Source: Corydoras sp. C115
Taxonomy: Eukaryota; Chordata; Actinopteri; Siluriformes; Callichthyidae
Length of the DNA: 64,000 nt
Direction of reading: 5' to 3'
Assembly: GCA_019802505.1 (NCBI GenBank)
Contig: JAFMOC010000051.1
Coordinates: 871,501 to 935,500, forward strand
Shown here piece after piece: positions 36,240 through 48,021 of the stretch (positions are counted from its first letter, which is position 1; each line of letters starts with the position of its first letter). The notes under the pieces are model-generated. The model ran no database searches and was not told where the DNA came from. It saw only the letters and a list, made by a program, of their open reading frames with translations. A program made the position numbers and the translations under genes.

Positions 36240-36565
36240 TAAACTTCCTGCTTCCAACAGTACTGAAGTCCACGATAGACCAGCCAATCGGAACGTTGAA
36301 CGGCCAAGCGGCGGAGTTACAAATGCGTTTTTCCTCAAATGTACACTAACTAGGGTACGATGGAACGGAAGCGACTTGGTATGAAGTGCACTCGATCCGG
36401 ATTGTGGAGTGATTTAGGACGTTGCTTAATCGAGGAAGTTTAGTGCTTATCTTTGCCCAATCAAACGCTGCACCACGGAGCTGTTTGAAGTCGTTCCGAC
36501 GCCGAGAGTGTTTGCTCAAAGCTTTATTAGTGCTTTATGTTGAAAAAACAATAATAATAATAATA
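36240..36565 (+). promoter_or_regulatory. dffa 5' region
   Basis: Sequence between the last upstream SINE (ends 36203) and the dffa ATG, with moderate CpG. It probably holds the promoter and 5'UTR; no TATA box or exact start is clear. Confidence 0.35.
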
Positions 36566-36659
36566 ATGTCTGCTTCAAAACCGTATAAAGTGTGTAATTT
36601 CACCCGCCAGGAGTCTTACGGCGTTGTGGCGCCTTCACTTAATCAACTCAAAGAGAAAG
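36566..36659 (+). CDS. dffa: dffa exon 1
   Basis: The start ATGTCTGCTTC follows (AAT)n repeats; upstream in-frame sequence is not family-like. Codes MSASKPYKVCNFTRQESYGV and on to LNQLKEK. Donor GTAAGA at 36660, phase 1. Confidence 0.88.
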
Positions 36660-38988
36660 GTAAGAACAGATGTAACGACGTAAATAATACTTATTATTTT
36701 TCATAACGTTAATAAAACAAAATGCAAAGTTCGACCTGCAGTTATTTAAACGCCGATAACACCATAAACATGTGTACGGATCGTGGTATGACTTGCTCAC
36801 TGTGTTCCGCACGGTGCACTCATCCACACACTTCGAACTAGAGCTGTGCGGATCGATACAAATATCGATAATATCGATACCAACGCTGGTATTGGTATTG
36901 AACAATACTTGCGTAAAAATATCGATACTCAAGTTTTTTGTGTGTGAAAATTCCCTTTTTATTGTTTTGCCTAAGAACAATTCTATTTGAAAAAAAAGAA
37001 ACAAAGAAAGAAAAAACTGTCTAGTGAGGGGAGTATTTTTACTTTATATTTGTATTGTCGTTTCTCCTTTTGTACCTCAAAAATATATATTTTCCTCACG
37101 TTAAAGCAAACGTTGTTTTATTACTGTTCCATTGTTTCTAAAACAAAGATGTTGATTGGGATACATTATTTTGTTGTCACCTACAATGTTTGGCGAAATT
37201 CTATATTAGGTCTTTTGGATCAATGAAGCTTAAATATTAAAAGGTATCGGTATCGAATATCGCGATATTGGCCCTGTATTTACTTGGTATCGGATCGACA
37301 CCAAAATTCTTGGTATCGCACAGCTCTACTTCGAACCCGGGGTCAGTGTGACGTCACTGTCGTCTCGCATCTCATAAGGGTCTCATTTTTGTCCCAAAAC
37401 GCGAATTTCTGCACTGCTGTCACCCCTCTGTCACCCCTCATTCAGATTATCAGCTCACTGAGGTGTGAGGAATGTGCCAGGCTTATCTGAAATGATCTTA
37501 AATGGTATTTCTGACTTGACCTGCTCACTTTTTATGCTCCTCCTTTTTTCTGTACTCTGCTTTTCTACATTTACATTTAACATTTGGTCATTTATTGGAA
37601 GCTTTTATCCAAAGCGACTTACAAGGTGAGCACAGGGTTCATCACAACATCCCTGGAGCAATTAGGGTTAAGGGTCTTGCTCAAGGACCCACATTGGTAA
37701 CTTCAGTGGACCTGGGATTTGAACCCCCAACCTTCAGATTGATAACCCAATGCCCTGACCACTGAGATACCTTGCCCTACCTTGATCTTAAATGGTATTT
37801 CTGACTTGACCTGCTCACTTTTTATGCTCCTCCTTTTTTCTGTACTCTGCTTCTCTACAGTTTCTTACTGTTGGGATTTTTTTTTTTTAGGTAGGTGAGT
37901 TTAATAAGTTTTGGAGTCAATCCAGCTCCAACAGAAAGCCACAGGCAAAAAAAAAAAACACATGAAGAAACAACGCCCTGAAACTTTAGGGGAAGAAATG
38001 ACGAGCAGAACAACAAGACTTGATTGTAGATCTTCTCCAATACCTCAGACGGCAAAATTGCAGCCAAGTCCTCTTTTGTTTTGTTCTGGCCAGGTTGATG
38101 GGCAGATGGTGGTGCAGAGCCTAGCGCTTTGCTTCTGCACCACCATGGTCCCTTCTGATAAGTAATAAAGTGATCTATTTTGGCTCCCGTGCTTACACAC
38201 AGAGGACTTCCCTTTCTTTTCACCATCTGTGCATTAAAACATGCACATACCTGTGAAGTGAACAGGGTGGGCAGCCCGTACATGGCGGCTGGGGAGCAAT
38301 TGGGGTTAGGTGCCTTGCCCAAGGACACAAGTAACACCTTACTGAATCTACCATGTGAAGCAATTGAGGACAAGAATGTAAAACTGTTTTGTAACTAACC
38401 TATATACTGTATATACATACCCTCCTGTAGGAAGTGAAGCTCTTGGCTTCAGCACCGCTACGGCCGTGTCTCTTGTGCTGGATGACGACGGGACGATTGT
38501 GCAAGATGAAGCTTACTTCTTGTGTCTTCCACCGAACACTAAATTTATGTTCTTGCAGAACAATGAAAAGTGGATGCCTCCAAAGAGATGTAAGGATAAC
38601 TGTATGAAGTGTAACGTCTTGTCCTTGTTTCCACATCGAAATGAAATTTCTTATCAGACATGTTCTTCCTCGCAGATGATGGAGGCACAGCGTGGCTCAG
38701 GCAGTCCATTGACGTAGACATCGATACAGTTGACAGCCGAGCAAGTGGGGCCGAAGCCTGGCACAGTTTAGCCAATCAACTGAAACAGGACCTTTCCGGC
38801 ATCATTCTCATGTCCGAGTCCGATCTACAGGTCAGTTCCAGCTGAAGCCTTTCTGTTGTGCTTATTCTGACAGATTTATGCTGTTATTTAAGTGGCTCAC
38901 AGTGAAAATACTTACCAAAACTAATATAAAGGGAAAGAAGCTTTCCCTTTTGTGCATTAATGCATCATCTGCATTTTGTGTTTGCATA

Positions 38989-39057
<69 letters not shown>

Positions 39058-41828
39058 GCACACACACACGTTTTAAGTTATTAAAAGCTTAATATTTAAC
39101 CTAATGGCAGTTTTCCTCCAGAATGGAAAGTTATTTATTACAGTAATGCAGAAACAATGTGAACAGTGTTTTTGGTTACTTGTGATTTTCTTGGCTGTTG
39201 GTGATTCACTCTGTTTTGCACCCTGAGAACATACTCTGCTGACTAACTTGGTCAGCTGTGATACTGCAATGAGCTCAGTGAATCATAAAATGGCCACATA
39301 GGGAGATAACCAGCTGGTGTTTGAATTCTAGAAAATAAAGGCAGTTTCTTTATGTGCTCTGAGCTTCATGCAGGAACTCAGCTTTTGACCAAAGCAGATA
39401 TTACACACTGATGTGTATATTAAAGAATATAAGGAAGGAAATAAAATAGATTGTACCAAAACATGTATAATTACTTCCCCTTTAACCTGAACATACAGTG
39501 TCCTTATACTGCTAATTTATTTAAACCATTACAACGGTACCTTTTATAAAGAACCACATTTAGAGGTGATTACATCATACAGTACAAACAACTTGGGGGT
39601 TAAAAGCTTACTTGGTTTAAGCAAATAAACATTCATATCAATAAAAAATACAATGAAATATGTTTACATGAACATCACCTTTCTTAAAAAATATATTAAT
39701 GTCAACGTTTTCTTAAAATAATATAAAGTTTGTGGCTCAAAGTTTGATGGGAGCCAAAGCTGTTAGATCAGGAGTAAAACATTTTTTTATGTTTAAATTA
39801 CTACAGTAAATAAAATAATCAATACGAGTGATCCAAGCTTTCTTTAGACCTCATGCCCCTGATAAACTCCAGCATTTATAAAATAACAGCTCTGGCCTAA
39901 AGCTACGAGGTTCCTTGCAGCTTAAGTATACAGTATATTAGTCAGTTAGGGCAAAACATACTAAACACTTTAAATCTATGCTTATTTTTTTTGCTTTGAA
40001 GTTTTTCGATTTGTTTCTGAATAGGTGTCACAGGGGCAAATGAAGGTTATGGGTTCAAATCCAAATTTGGGTGCAAACAGGTATTTGAGATGACAGTGAT
40101 GCACATCATGTAGTCACTCTACTGTCCACATTGAATTTAACATGTGAAAAAAAAAATTTCTGGATGTACCAGACTTTTGACTTTTCCTTGAGACATAAAC
40201 TAACAACTTTTAATTTCACTTGGCTTTGATTGGTTTATTTATTAAGAGGTGCTTTTTGTGTTTTCTTGCAGACTCTGGTGGATGTACCATGTCCAGTCCT
40301 GGCTGCAGCGCTGACGTTTTCAGAGCAGAAAACCCGGGATTTGCAAACCACTTTGCAGAGAGTGTTGGATCGCAGAGAGGAGGAGCGGCAGTCCAAAGAC
40401 CTCCTGCAGCTTTACCTGAAAGTTGTGGAGAAAGAGCGCAGTGAAGCTTTGCTTCAGGGTACAGAACAGGTTTTAGGTAATGTATTAATTACACGTCAGA
40501 AGCAACTTGTGGTTAAAAGTTGTCTCACAATCCATAAGATGGTGCCATTGTGCTGTGAAACATAAACCCTCCTGTAAAAAGAACCCATGTTCTCATTTAG
40601 ACCGCACAAGAGCAGCTTTGTATTTAATAAAGAATGGGTTTTTGGATTTTGAACGTGAGATTGGATTTCTTTCAGGTGGGACTTCTCATGACGAGATTGA
40701 TGGGTTTGAGGTGAACCCTTCTTTGAACGCTGGTACGTTACTAGTCCTGAAAGGAAAAACGAATCCAGAGACACGACTGTCCAATGAAGAACTGCAGGTA
40801 TTAAATCCTAATGTCTTTGTATAAAATGAAAATAAATTCATATCAGATGCCTGAGTGGTATTTGTATTAGTGTTTTGTGTATTACTATAAATGTCAATCA
40901 AATTTCAAATATTTAATTTGATTGGACGAGATGCATCTCAAAAAAGTATTGATATTCAGTACTGGGAGGAAATGGGAGGAAACCGGAGAACCTGGAGGAA
41001 ACCTACGTGGACACCGAGAGAACATGGAAACTCCACCCAGATTGGGATTCGAACCAGGAATCCTGTGCTGCCCCGCGAGAACCATCCAGCCATCCATTAT
41101 CTTCTGCTAAGTCCTCTACTATGGTCATAGGGGGTTCCCCATGCTTATCCAGGGGTGCCAATCACTGGCAAAAACACTCACTCACACAGACACACGATAT
41201 AAGGTGAATTTAGAGCATTGAAATAAATATATCATATAAAATAACATGTTAATAAGAAAAATTGTGGAATTAAAATCAAAACCAACATCAAAGACTCTGC
41301 AGAAATACAGAGTGACTGTAATGATGTGCTTTCCTGAAATTACCCAATTATATTCAGGTTTTTTTCAAAACATTACCAAATATTATTTAAACTTTTCTGA
41401 CAAATTTGTTATGTCAGTATTCCACAAGGGGGCAATAATGATTCGTTTATAAATCTACTCTGTCTTCATGTAGGACTTTACTCTTCGACATTAGAGGTCT
41501 TGTTTACGTTGATTAGTTTTCAATAATTTCTTGGAGCCTTTAAAGGCCAAGTTATACAATATCCATCTTTATTTTGACTTTATAAGTATATTGACAGTAT
41601 TTAAAATATTTTTTTTGGCCTTGGTTTGGATTCATGGAGCTGTGTGTTCTGTAGATGGTGCTGAAGCAGGGAGTGGAGACGATGATGCAGCAGCTGGGAT
41701 GGGACCGAGAGAGGACCGCCGCATTACTGCAGGCCTCCGAGGGTGAGCTGAACAAACGTTTGCAGCAGGTCCAAGCCATGCAGTCACTCCGTGCCCGCTC
41801 ACAGAAAAGCACTTCGTCCACAACCTAG
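36566..41828 (+). CDS. dffa: DNA fragmentation factor subunit alpha (ICAD/DFF45), six exons
   Basis: Exons 36566-36659, 38431-38589, 38676-38830, 40272-40476, 40676-40797 and 41655-41828 join to 302 aa (human 331). DFFA is the chaperone and inhibitor of the caspase-activated DNase DFFB; caspase-3 cuts it and frees the nuclease during apoptosis. Seen: a CIDE-N domain at about 5-80 with SLVLDDDGTIVQDEAYFLCL and FMFLQNNEKW; DGGTAW; the helical middle part with LANQLKQDLSGIILMSESDL and REEERQSKDLLQLYL; and the C-terminal helical bundle ending LQQVQAMQSLRA. Two caspase-type sites match the known pair: DTVD-S at 101-105 and DEID-G at 210-214. The region between CIDE-N and the C-terminal bundle is shorter than in mammals. 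Exon 4 has two in-frame donors. It converges on masp2. Confidence 0.95.
36839..37328 (+). mobile_element. hAT-like MITE (family 2), copy 2 in dffa intron 1
   Basis: Same ends as copy 1, opposite orientation, perfect 8-bp duplication CTTCGAAC (36831-36838, 37329-37336). About 490 bp, closely similar throughout. Confidence 0.88.
37493..37859. repeat. 77-bp direct repeat flanking a SINE
   Basis: 37493-37569 and 37783-37859 differ at one visible position and enclose the family B SINE. Both contain CTTGACCTGCTCACTTTTTA. Confidence 0.9.
37570..37782 (-). mobile_element. SINE family B in dffa intron 1
   Basis: Reverse-oriented copy. It is flanked by a 77-bp direct repeat (37493-37569 and 37783-37859). 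Confidence 0.87.
38431..38589 (+). CDS. dffa: dffa exon 2 (CIDE-N core)
   Basis: Acceptor CCTCCTGTAG. Codes GSEALGFSTATAVSLVLDDD, GTIVQDEAYFLCLPP and NNEKWMPPKR. Donor GTAAGG at 38590, phase 1. Confidence 0.93.
38676..38830 (+). CDS. dffa: dffa exon 3 with first caspase-type site
   Basis: Acceptor TCTTCCTCGCAG; the joined codon TAT gives YDGGTAW. DTVD-S lies at residues 101-105. Ends SESDLQ before GTCAGT at 38831, phase 0. Confidence 0.92.
38831..40271 (+). other. dffa intron 3
   Basis: 1.4 kb AT-rich intron with a (TA)n tract at 38992-39053 and a short SINE-like piece near 40022-40075. Nothing else seen. Confidence 0.8.
38992..39053. repeat. (TA)n microsatellite
   Basis: TA repeat in dffa intron 3. 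Confidence 0.95.
40272..40476 (+). CDS. dffa: dffa exon 4 (helical middle region)
   Basis: Acceptor TTTTCTTGCAG. Codes TLVDVPCPVLAAALTFSEQK and REEERQSKDLLQLYLKVVEK. Two donors keep the frame: TTAG|GTAATG at 40477 (used here) and CAGG|GTACAG at 40459, which would remove six residues. Confidence 0.85.
40676..40797 (+). CDS. dffa: dffa exon 5 with second caspase-type site
   Basis: Acceptor GATTTCTTTCAG. Codes GGTSHDEIDGFEVN through RLSNEELQ. DEID-G corresponds to the second caspase site of ICAD. Donor GTATTA at 40798. Confidence 0.87.
40964..41210 (-). mobile_element. SINE family A fragments in dffa intron 5
   Basis: A head-side piece (GGAGGAAACCGGAGAACC...GATTCGAACC) followed by a tail-side piece (CATCCATTATCTTCTGC...CACACAGACACAC), both degraded. 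Confidence 0.75.
41655..41828 (+). CDS. dffa: dffa exon 6, C-terminus and stop
   Basis: Acceptor TGTGTTCTGTAG. Codes MVLKQGVETMMQQLGWDRER, NKRLQQVQAMQSLRARS and TAG at 41826-41828, matching the C-terminal helices of DFF45. Confidence 0.92.
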   Translation: MVLKQGVETMMQQLGWDRERTAALLQASEGELNKRLQQVQAMQSLRARSQKSTSSTT

Positions 41829-42215
41829 CCACTGATTTAGGGGACACCATCAGAACACAAGCTGCTGTACATTCAACTTTGTTCAAGTGAGTTTGACTTT
41901 TATTTCAAACATGTTCTGACATATGCTTCTGTATAAGGTCTGATTTTACACTCTTCACATAAGTATATCATATAGTTTTGTATTAAAAGTTTGCGACACT
42001 TACATGGGAACCTAAACAGAATAGTGTTACAGACTGTTTTATATTTTATTTCATGTAAAAAAAAAAAAAAAAAAAAAAAGCTAAAATAAAATGTGTGTGT
42101 GTAATATATATATATATATAGGACTTATTTTTTAATTAATGTTCATAGTTTTTGTAGTTTTGAGTGGTGATGACTGACAATGGAACATTTCTACATTTAA
42201 AACAATAAAATACAA
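41829..42215 (+). other. probable dffa 3'UTR with polyadenylation signal
   Basis: AT-rich, with a poly-A run at 42059-42080 and AATAAA at 42204-42209. No coding signal. Confidence 0.45.
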
Positions 42216-45061
42216 CACTGCATTTTTATTTAATGTCCTATAAAAACCTAGAAGTGTTTTGATTTAACACAGTGACAGTTTTCTTAAGCAACTAAATTGA
42301 GCATCAGTATCTTGTTGGTGAAGGATAATTCATTTTTTTGTACGTTAAGCATAAATTGGATTTTGCTTGTTTAAAATGTTAAAACATCTTTATAGTATGT
42401 TTTTGTACACTAACAAATGTTACCAGCACTTTTATATGTTAAAGACGTATGTTTGAGTCTCTTAAAGATTTGTCACTCAGTCTCCAGAGGTTGTTTAGTT
42501 CAGGACACAACACTGTTTTGTTCACATTTTTCTGATCTGCTGTGTAAAGTTCAATAGATATCTTATTTAGATTAAATAGCATTAACAGTAAAACTGAGCC
42601 GCCCTGCCCTTTATTTCATTGGTCTGTAACGCCGTATTTATTTCCTCTGCATCAATCTGCCTGCAAAAAGAAAAAAAAAACTGTTTGGAATTCCTCACTG
42701 GAGAACTCTTTATAAAACCTTCAGTAGGTTTAGCAATCTAATGGAAGGCATGACCTTCATTTCACCAATCGTAAATAGACTGACATTTTTTCCAAAAAGC
42801 TTTTTTGTTTTTCAGCGTTTGAATCCACAGTCAATCTTCAGAAATGCCAGAACACTGACAGAAAGATCGACACTGGACTTGTTCTATTGAGCACTTTTTT
42901 TTAGGGTTTCAGAAACCATCCAGTTTTATTGAAATTATAAAGCTTGAATAGTGTTCATCAGAACTGAGGCCATGCACTCGTTTTGAGGTAATAAACAGTT
43001 TGTGACTCACCACATTCATTTGTGGCTTCGCAGCTCTTTTCATTTAAAAACAAGCCTTTCACATTTTTAAGTTAATATTCATAAACAGGATGTGTTCCAC
43101 GCGTTACCATGTGATTACAGATACATTACACACGTGCATAAATCTTAACTCTGTACATCAGGGCAGGTCTGTATTGGTATAATTTAAACACATTATTGCC
43201 AAATATAATTGATTAAATGTTTAATGGTCTTAAATATCTAAAGATTAATTTTTGGAGTCTCCACCATTCTTAAACGTTGGCAGTGGACATTAAATTCACA
43301 CGTAAGTTATCTGTCATGTGTTCCCCCCCCCCCTTCATTTTTTTCTTTAAGCAGTTGTTTTCTTTTTGCCGATGCCATTTGTGATAACACTCTCCACCAT
43401 GACCTTTAATACTTTCCACATTAAAACTACATTTTTCAAGGGTTTAGATTTGTTTGGCAATAGTTCACACCGTTTAACCTTTTTAAAGCTCGTTAGTTGG
43501 CGTATTTCACACTTTAATTCTAACTGAAATATGCAGCGAGATTCATGATGAGATAATCTGACTCACGCTTGTTTAAACTTTAATTATTTCTTTTTACATG
43601 TGATATATTTTTTTTTTATATAAAAAATGTGATTAAGCTGCGTATTGCACTCCGGTAACAAAACAAAAAAGTGCATATGCATAGATCCTGCACCCAAAAA
43701 ACGCTGTCAGTAAATTAGATTATATTCAGTTAAACTTTGCCTTTGCAAGGAAACAAAATATATTTTTTTTATTGGAGTGCAATAAGCAGTGAGTGTAGAA
43801 TGTAATTTTTTTACATTTATATGCAGTCATATACAGGATACATCACTAATATAGACATAAAATACAGTTGAATATATTATTGATGTACTATAAACATGAT
43901 ATAGATGTGTTGTAAACACATACAGAATAAGGTTCCATTTACATTCTGCCTGTAGCATGCTTTAAACAGTATGTAAAGATCCAGTGAACATTCTGGGTAT
44001 CTGATATTGTGTCTGTTTTGTTTTAATATTTCCACGAAGCCGCTTCACAGTGCGCAGGCTATTTTTCTTTGTTTCATAGAAAATACTATTTGTTTTCCTC
44101 TCACTCCTTTAGGTTAAGCTTGTTAAAACAGTTCGGCAGCACATGTCCCTAATAACTCGAGCTCATCATAACCCCACACTGAGAGTAATGATGAAAACAT
44201 TTGTTCCTATTGTGGTTTAACGGAACAGTCTTGTTAAAAGCGTTCTTTTCTGAGCACGTAGTTCCGCCTCGCGGTGTAATGAGCATGCTACTTCTGACTG
44301 GGACTGAAAGTTAACTAATCTGACTCTCCAGGTCAAAACAACACTCCTGTGTCTGATGATTTCTGCCCCGGCTGCTTGTGATCCCACGGCATGAGCTGTA
44401 AACATGCTTCATGTTGGGGCTGAAATTCACTCACCATGTTCACGATTCACATTATACACTTCAGACAGCCGTGTTTTTTTTTTAAAATTTTTATTATTTT
44501 TTTTTAAGGCAGGTTTACTCTGCTAATGTACATATGTTACTGTATATATCTGTTTCAGTTTATTAATGTTTATTCCTGTCCAGCAGTTACTACTAAAGAC
44601 AAACACCCCACATAACATGATGTTGCTGAAAACATTCTTCAAAATATGCATTGGTACTGTTCTGGGGTCTGGTTTTCACCAAACATACTTGGACTTTAAT
44701 GTTTTTGTCATTAAAGTCATGTTGATTCTGAAGAAATGTTAAATATTTAGTGGGCAGATAAAACTGGCCATTATAAGTACATTTAGTACATTTTTATTAT
44801 AAGTACATTTAGTTTATTGTGTCTGAACATGTTTTTAAAAAATTGCAGTTATTGAAGTACTTTAATGTACACACCTGGTACCAACAATCATGCCACTGTG
44901 AGCACATTTCCTTCCCATGTAAATAGTTAATATAAACTGCATGATTGTATTTTTTCCATGAATACATGATACATGAATCCGTATTAAAATGCCTACCATT
45001 TGAACAATAAGTTCTGTCAAATCAGCTCGGTTAGCACCGGCTGCCTGGAAAATTAATGTAT

Positions 45062-45404
45062 ATTCATTCATTCATTATCTCCCGCTTTATCCTCTATTAG
45101 GGTCGCGGTAGGGTCCCCCATGTCCATCCAGGGGAGAACATCTCGGGCGCTGGGCAGATAGACCCAGGACAGGGCGCCAATCCATCGCTGGGCACACACT
45201 CACACAGACACACTCTATATGGGGCAATATTGAGAATTCAATTGACTTGATCCATGTTTTTGGACTGTGGGAGGAAACCGGAGAACCCGGAGGAAACCCA
45301 CACAGACACGGAGAGAACATGGAAACTCCACCCAGATGGGGATTCGAACCGGGAATCCCTAGCGCTGAGAGGAGAACGTGCTGACCACTAAGCCACCGTG
45401 CCGC
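45062..45404 (-). mobile_element. SINE family A
   Basis: Full copy with target duplication AAAATTAATGTAT on both sides. Confidence 0.92.
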
Positions 45405-46300
45405 AAAATTAATGTATAGATTAATAAAATTTTTAGTTTTTTGTGTTCCCAATACAATACAGTGCACTATGTAAATTTATGTAATCACTTAAAATTCAAA
45501 CTTAAAATTTATTAAAAGTGTTTTTTCAAGGAGAGAAAATTCCACTTAGTCATGAAAAGCTTAAAGACACATGACGAGGCCACTGAAATCCTCTGTGTTT
45601 TAGGGCCACAGATTAAAAATTAAGAAGTATAGGATTTAATATTAAAGTCATATTTTATTCACAAGGGTATAACTTTTGGAGAAGAGTCATAATTCTTTAA
45701 GAATTAAGTTTAAATTTGTTTCATAAAAAAAGATAATTCATCCTCTAAGCTGCTGATCCTGATTAGGGTCATGGAGATGTACTGGAGCCAATTCCTGTGC
45801 TTGTTTGCACACCAACACCTTTTACATATATAGCATACAGTATAAAGTTCGGTTCTTTGTTTAAACCACAAAAAAATATTTTTTGTCTATATAAATTGCA
45901 AATGGTGTTTTCATATCTTTATTGCATCTCTATTCAGACCAGAACTGTCTGTTATGCATGGACTGTTTATGTAGAATAAAGATGGCATGCAATCAAACAA
46001 TCCAGAGACTAAAATCATCACTTAAAAAGACATAATGTTCTTTGAGACACATGATTCAGAGGTACAAAAAAGAATTGGTACAAATATAGATTTTATAAGT
46101 ACCAACAATAATAGAATCGCACTGACTATAAACTCGAAAAGCATCAGGCAGTGTCGTCACAAAGCTCGCATACTTTTTTTTTTTTTTTTTTTTTTCTTTT
46201 TATATTTTTTAGATACAGTAAGCTCCTGATTTATGGAAGCTGCTGTATGATAAGAATATATTCGTTTAATAAAAAATAAAAAATCTTACAGTAAATAAAT

Positions 46301-46640
46301 TCATTCATTCATTATCTCCCGCTTTATCCTCTATTAGGGTCGTGGTGGGGTTCCCCATGCCCATCCAGGGGAGAACGTCTCGGGCGCTGGGCAGATACAC
46401 CCAGGACAGGGCGCCAATCCATCGCTGGGCACACACTCACACACTCAAACACACTCTATATGGGGCAATTTAGAGAACTCAATTAACTTGATCCATGTTT
46501 TTGGACTGTGGGAGGAAACCGGAGAACCCGGAGGAAACCCACGCGGACACAGGGAGAACATGGAAACTCCACCCAGATGGGGATTCGAACCGGGAATCCC
46601 TAGCGCTGAGAGGCGAACGTGCAAACCACTAAGCCACCGT
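46301..46640 (-). mobile_element. SINE family A
   Basis: Full copy with target duplication GTAAATAAATT on both sides; the extreme tRNA head is clipped. Confidence 0.9.
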
Positions 46641-47897
46641 GTAAATAAATTAGTGTAAATAATGTTTATTTTCTTAATGAATTTTATTTGTACAGGTTTT
46701 TTTTAAGTAAGGATTTGGTGTTAGAAAATGTTTTTCTGTAGTGAGCTGATGGTCCGTAGTTACATGCCTTCCTGATGTCTGAAATGAATAAATTAGGGTG
46801 TTTCTATTGCTCTGGTCTCTGGCTTAATTCTGGGACTGTGTGTGTTTAACATGTTTTACCTCTGGTCCAATTTCATCCTCTCCCAAAAGAATTGGATATG
46901 TTAATTGGACATTGAACCTATTGCCCCATAAAAATTCAAGTTCAAAAAGTTCTGTATGACACTTTTTACAATAGTACATTAGTCCGAGTCTGAACAAACA
47001 GCAGGCCAAGCGACGGTGACCAGAAAAACTCGCCGTTATAATTGAATTCTTAATGAAAATAAAGTAATGGATGGATTTTTCTTTGTGGTGCAGGATGAGT
47101 ATGAGAACTGTAACTTGTTCTTGAAATTTCTTTAAAGTTCACGCTGTGTTGCTTTCTCCTGAATTCCAGTAGAATGTCACTGCTCTGAGCTGCTCAGGGT
47201 CTGTTTCCAAACACGGCTACATTCTTTGAGGAGTCTGCGCCACGGTGATCTGCACATCACTGATTCTAATTCTGCCGAAAGCAAAATGAACTACACTTTG
47301 TCTTCACAGAGCAGAACTGCAACAAAATATCAGGAACCCAGAGAATCGCAGCTTCTGTTTACACGGAAAGACAAGCGACTTCAGGCTCTCCATTTCGGCT
47401 GCTTTTAAATTCACCATGAATACACTACTCATGTGTTTAAACATTGAAACATGACGTACAGGTACATATAATTCCTCCTGATTAAAGGATGCAGCTTGAC
47501 ATGTTGAGGGCTTGAAATTCTTGTCGTATTTGTGTTTGTTACAGACTTATAAGCATACAGAGCATGCAGTGAATCATGCAGTAAAGAACTAAAATAATAC
47601 ACAAAATGGGGAAATGCTGAAGACATTCAGTGTGTGAATAAAAGCTGGAAATCTGCACTGCCTAAAGTCAACCAACAGATAATTAAGCCTCGTTCATGCT
47701 AATTGTTAATATGATTTCAAATGCATATCAGGTAAATAAGGGAAGATTATGAAGGAATGGCTGGGGGTTTGCATCTTTTTTCTGTGATGCGTTAACTGGC
47801 CTTTGGCTATGCCATGCCATTCTGCAGCAATGACTAATTAATAGAGACAGGCATTAATTCACTGGAGCAAGTCATGGTATTCACATAATGGGGTTGG

Positions 47898-47903
47898 TTT
47901 ATT
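47898..47903 (-). promoter_or_regulatory. candidate masp2 polyadenylation signal
   Basis: AATAAA on the minus strand, about 120 bases past the masp2 stop. Confidence 0.45.
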
Positions 47904-48021
47904 ACTAATTTTGATACACGATCCATTATTTGGTTATTAGTTTGAAACTTTGAGGATCTCACAAGCCAGCGACACCAACAAAAACACTGTAAGCAGAAAG
48001 GCCTGTTCATCTTTGTTTGAC

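Larger units (their letters stand above)
42216..47890. other. intergenic between dffa and masp2
   Basis: AT-rich; two SINE A copies (45062, 46301), poly-T at about 46172-46196, no gene-like ORF. The two genes converge here. Confidence 0.6.

Noticed and set aside
47226..47408. 60-codon plus-strand ORF
   Set aside because: Short, no motif, no splice context.
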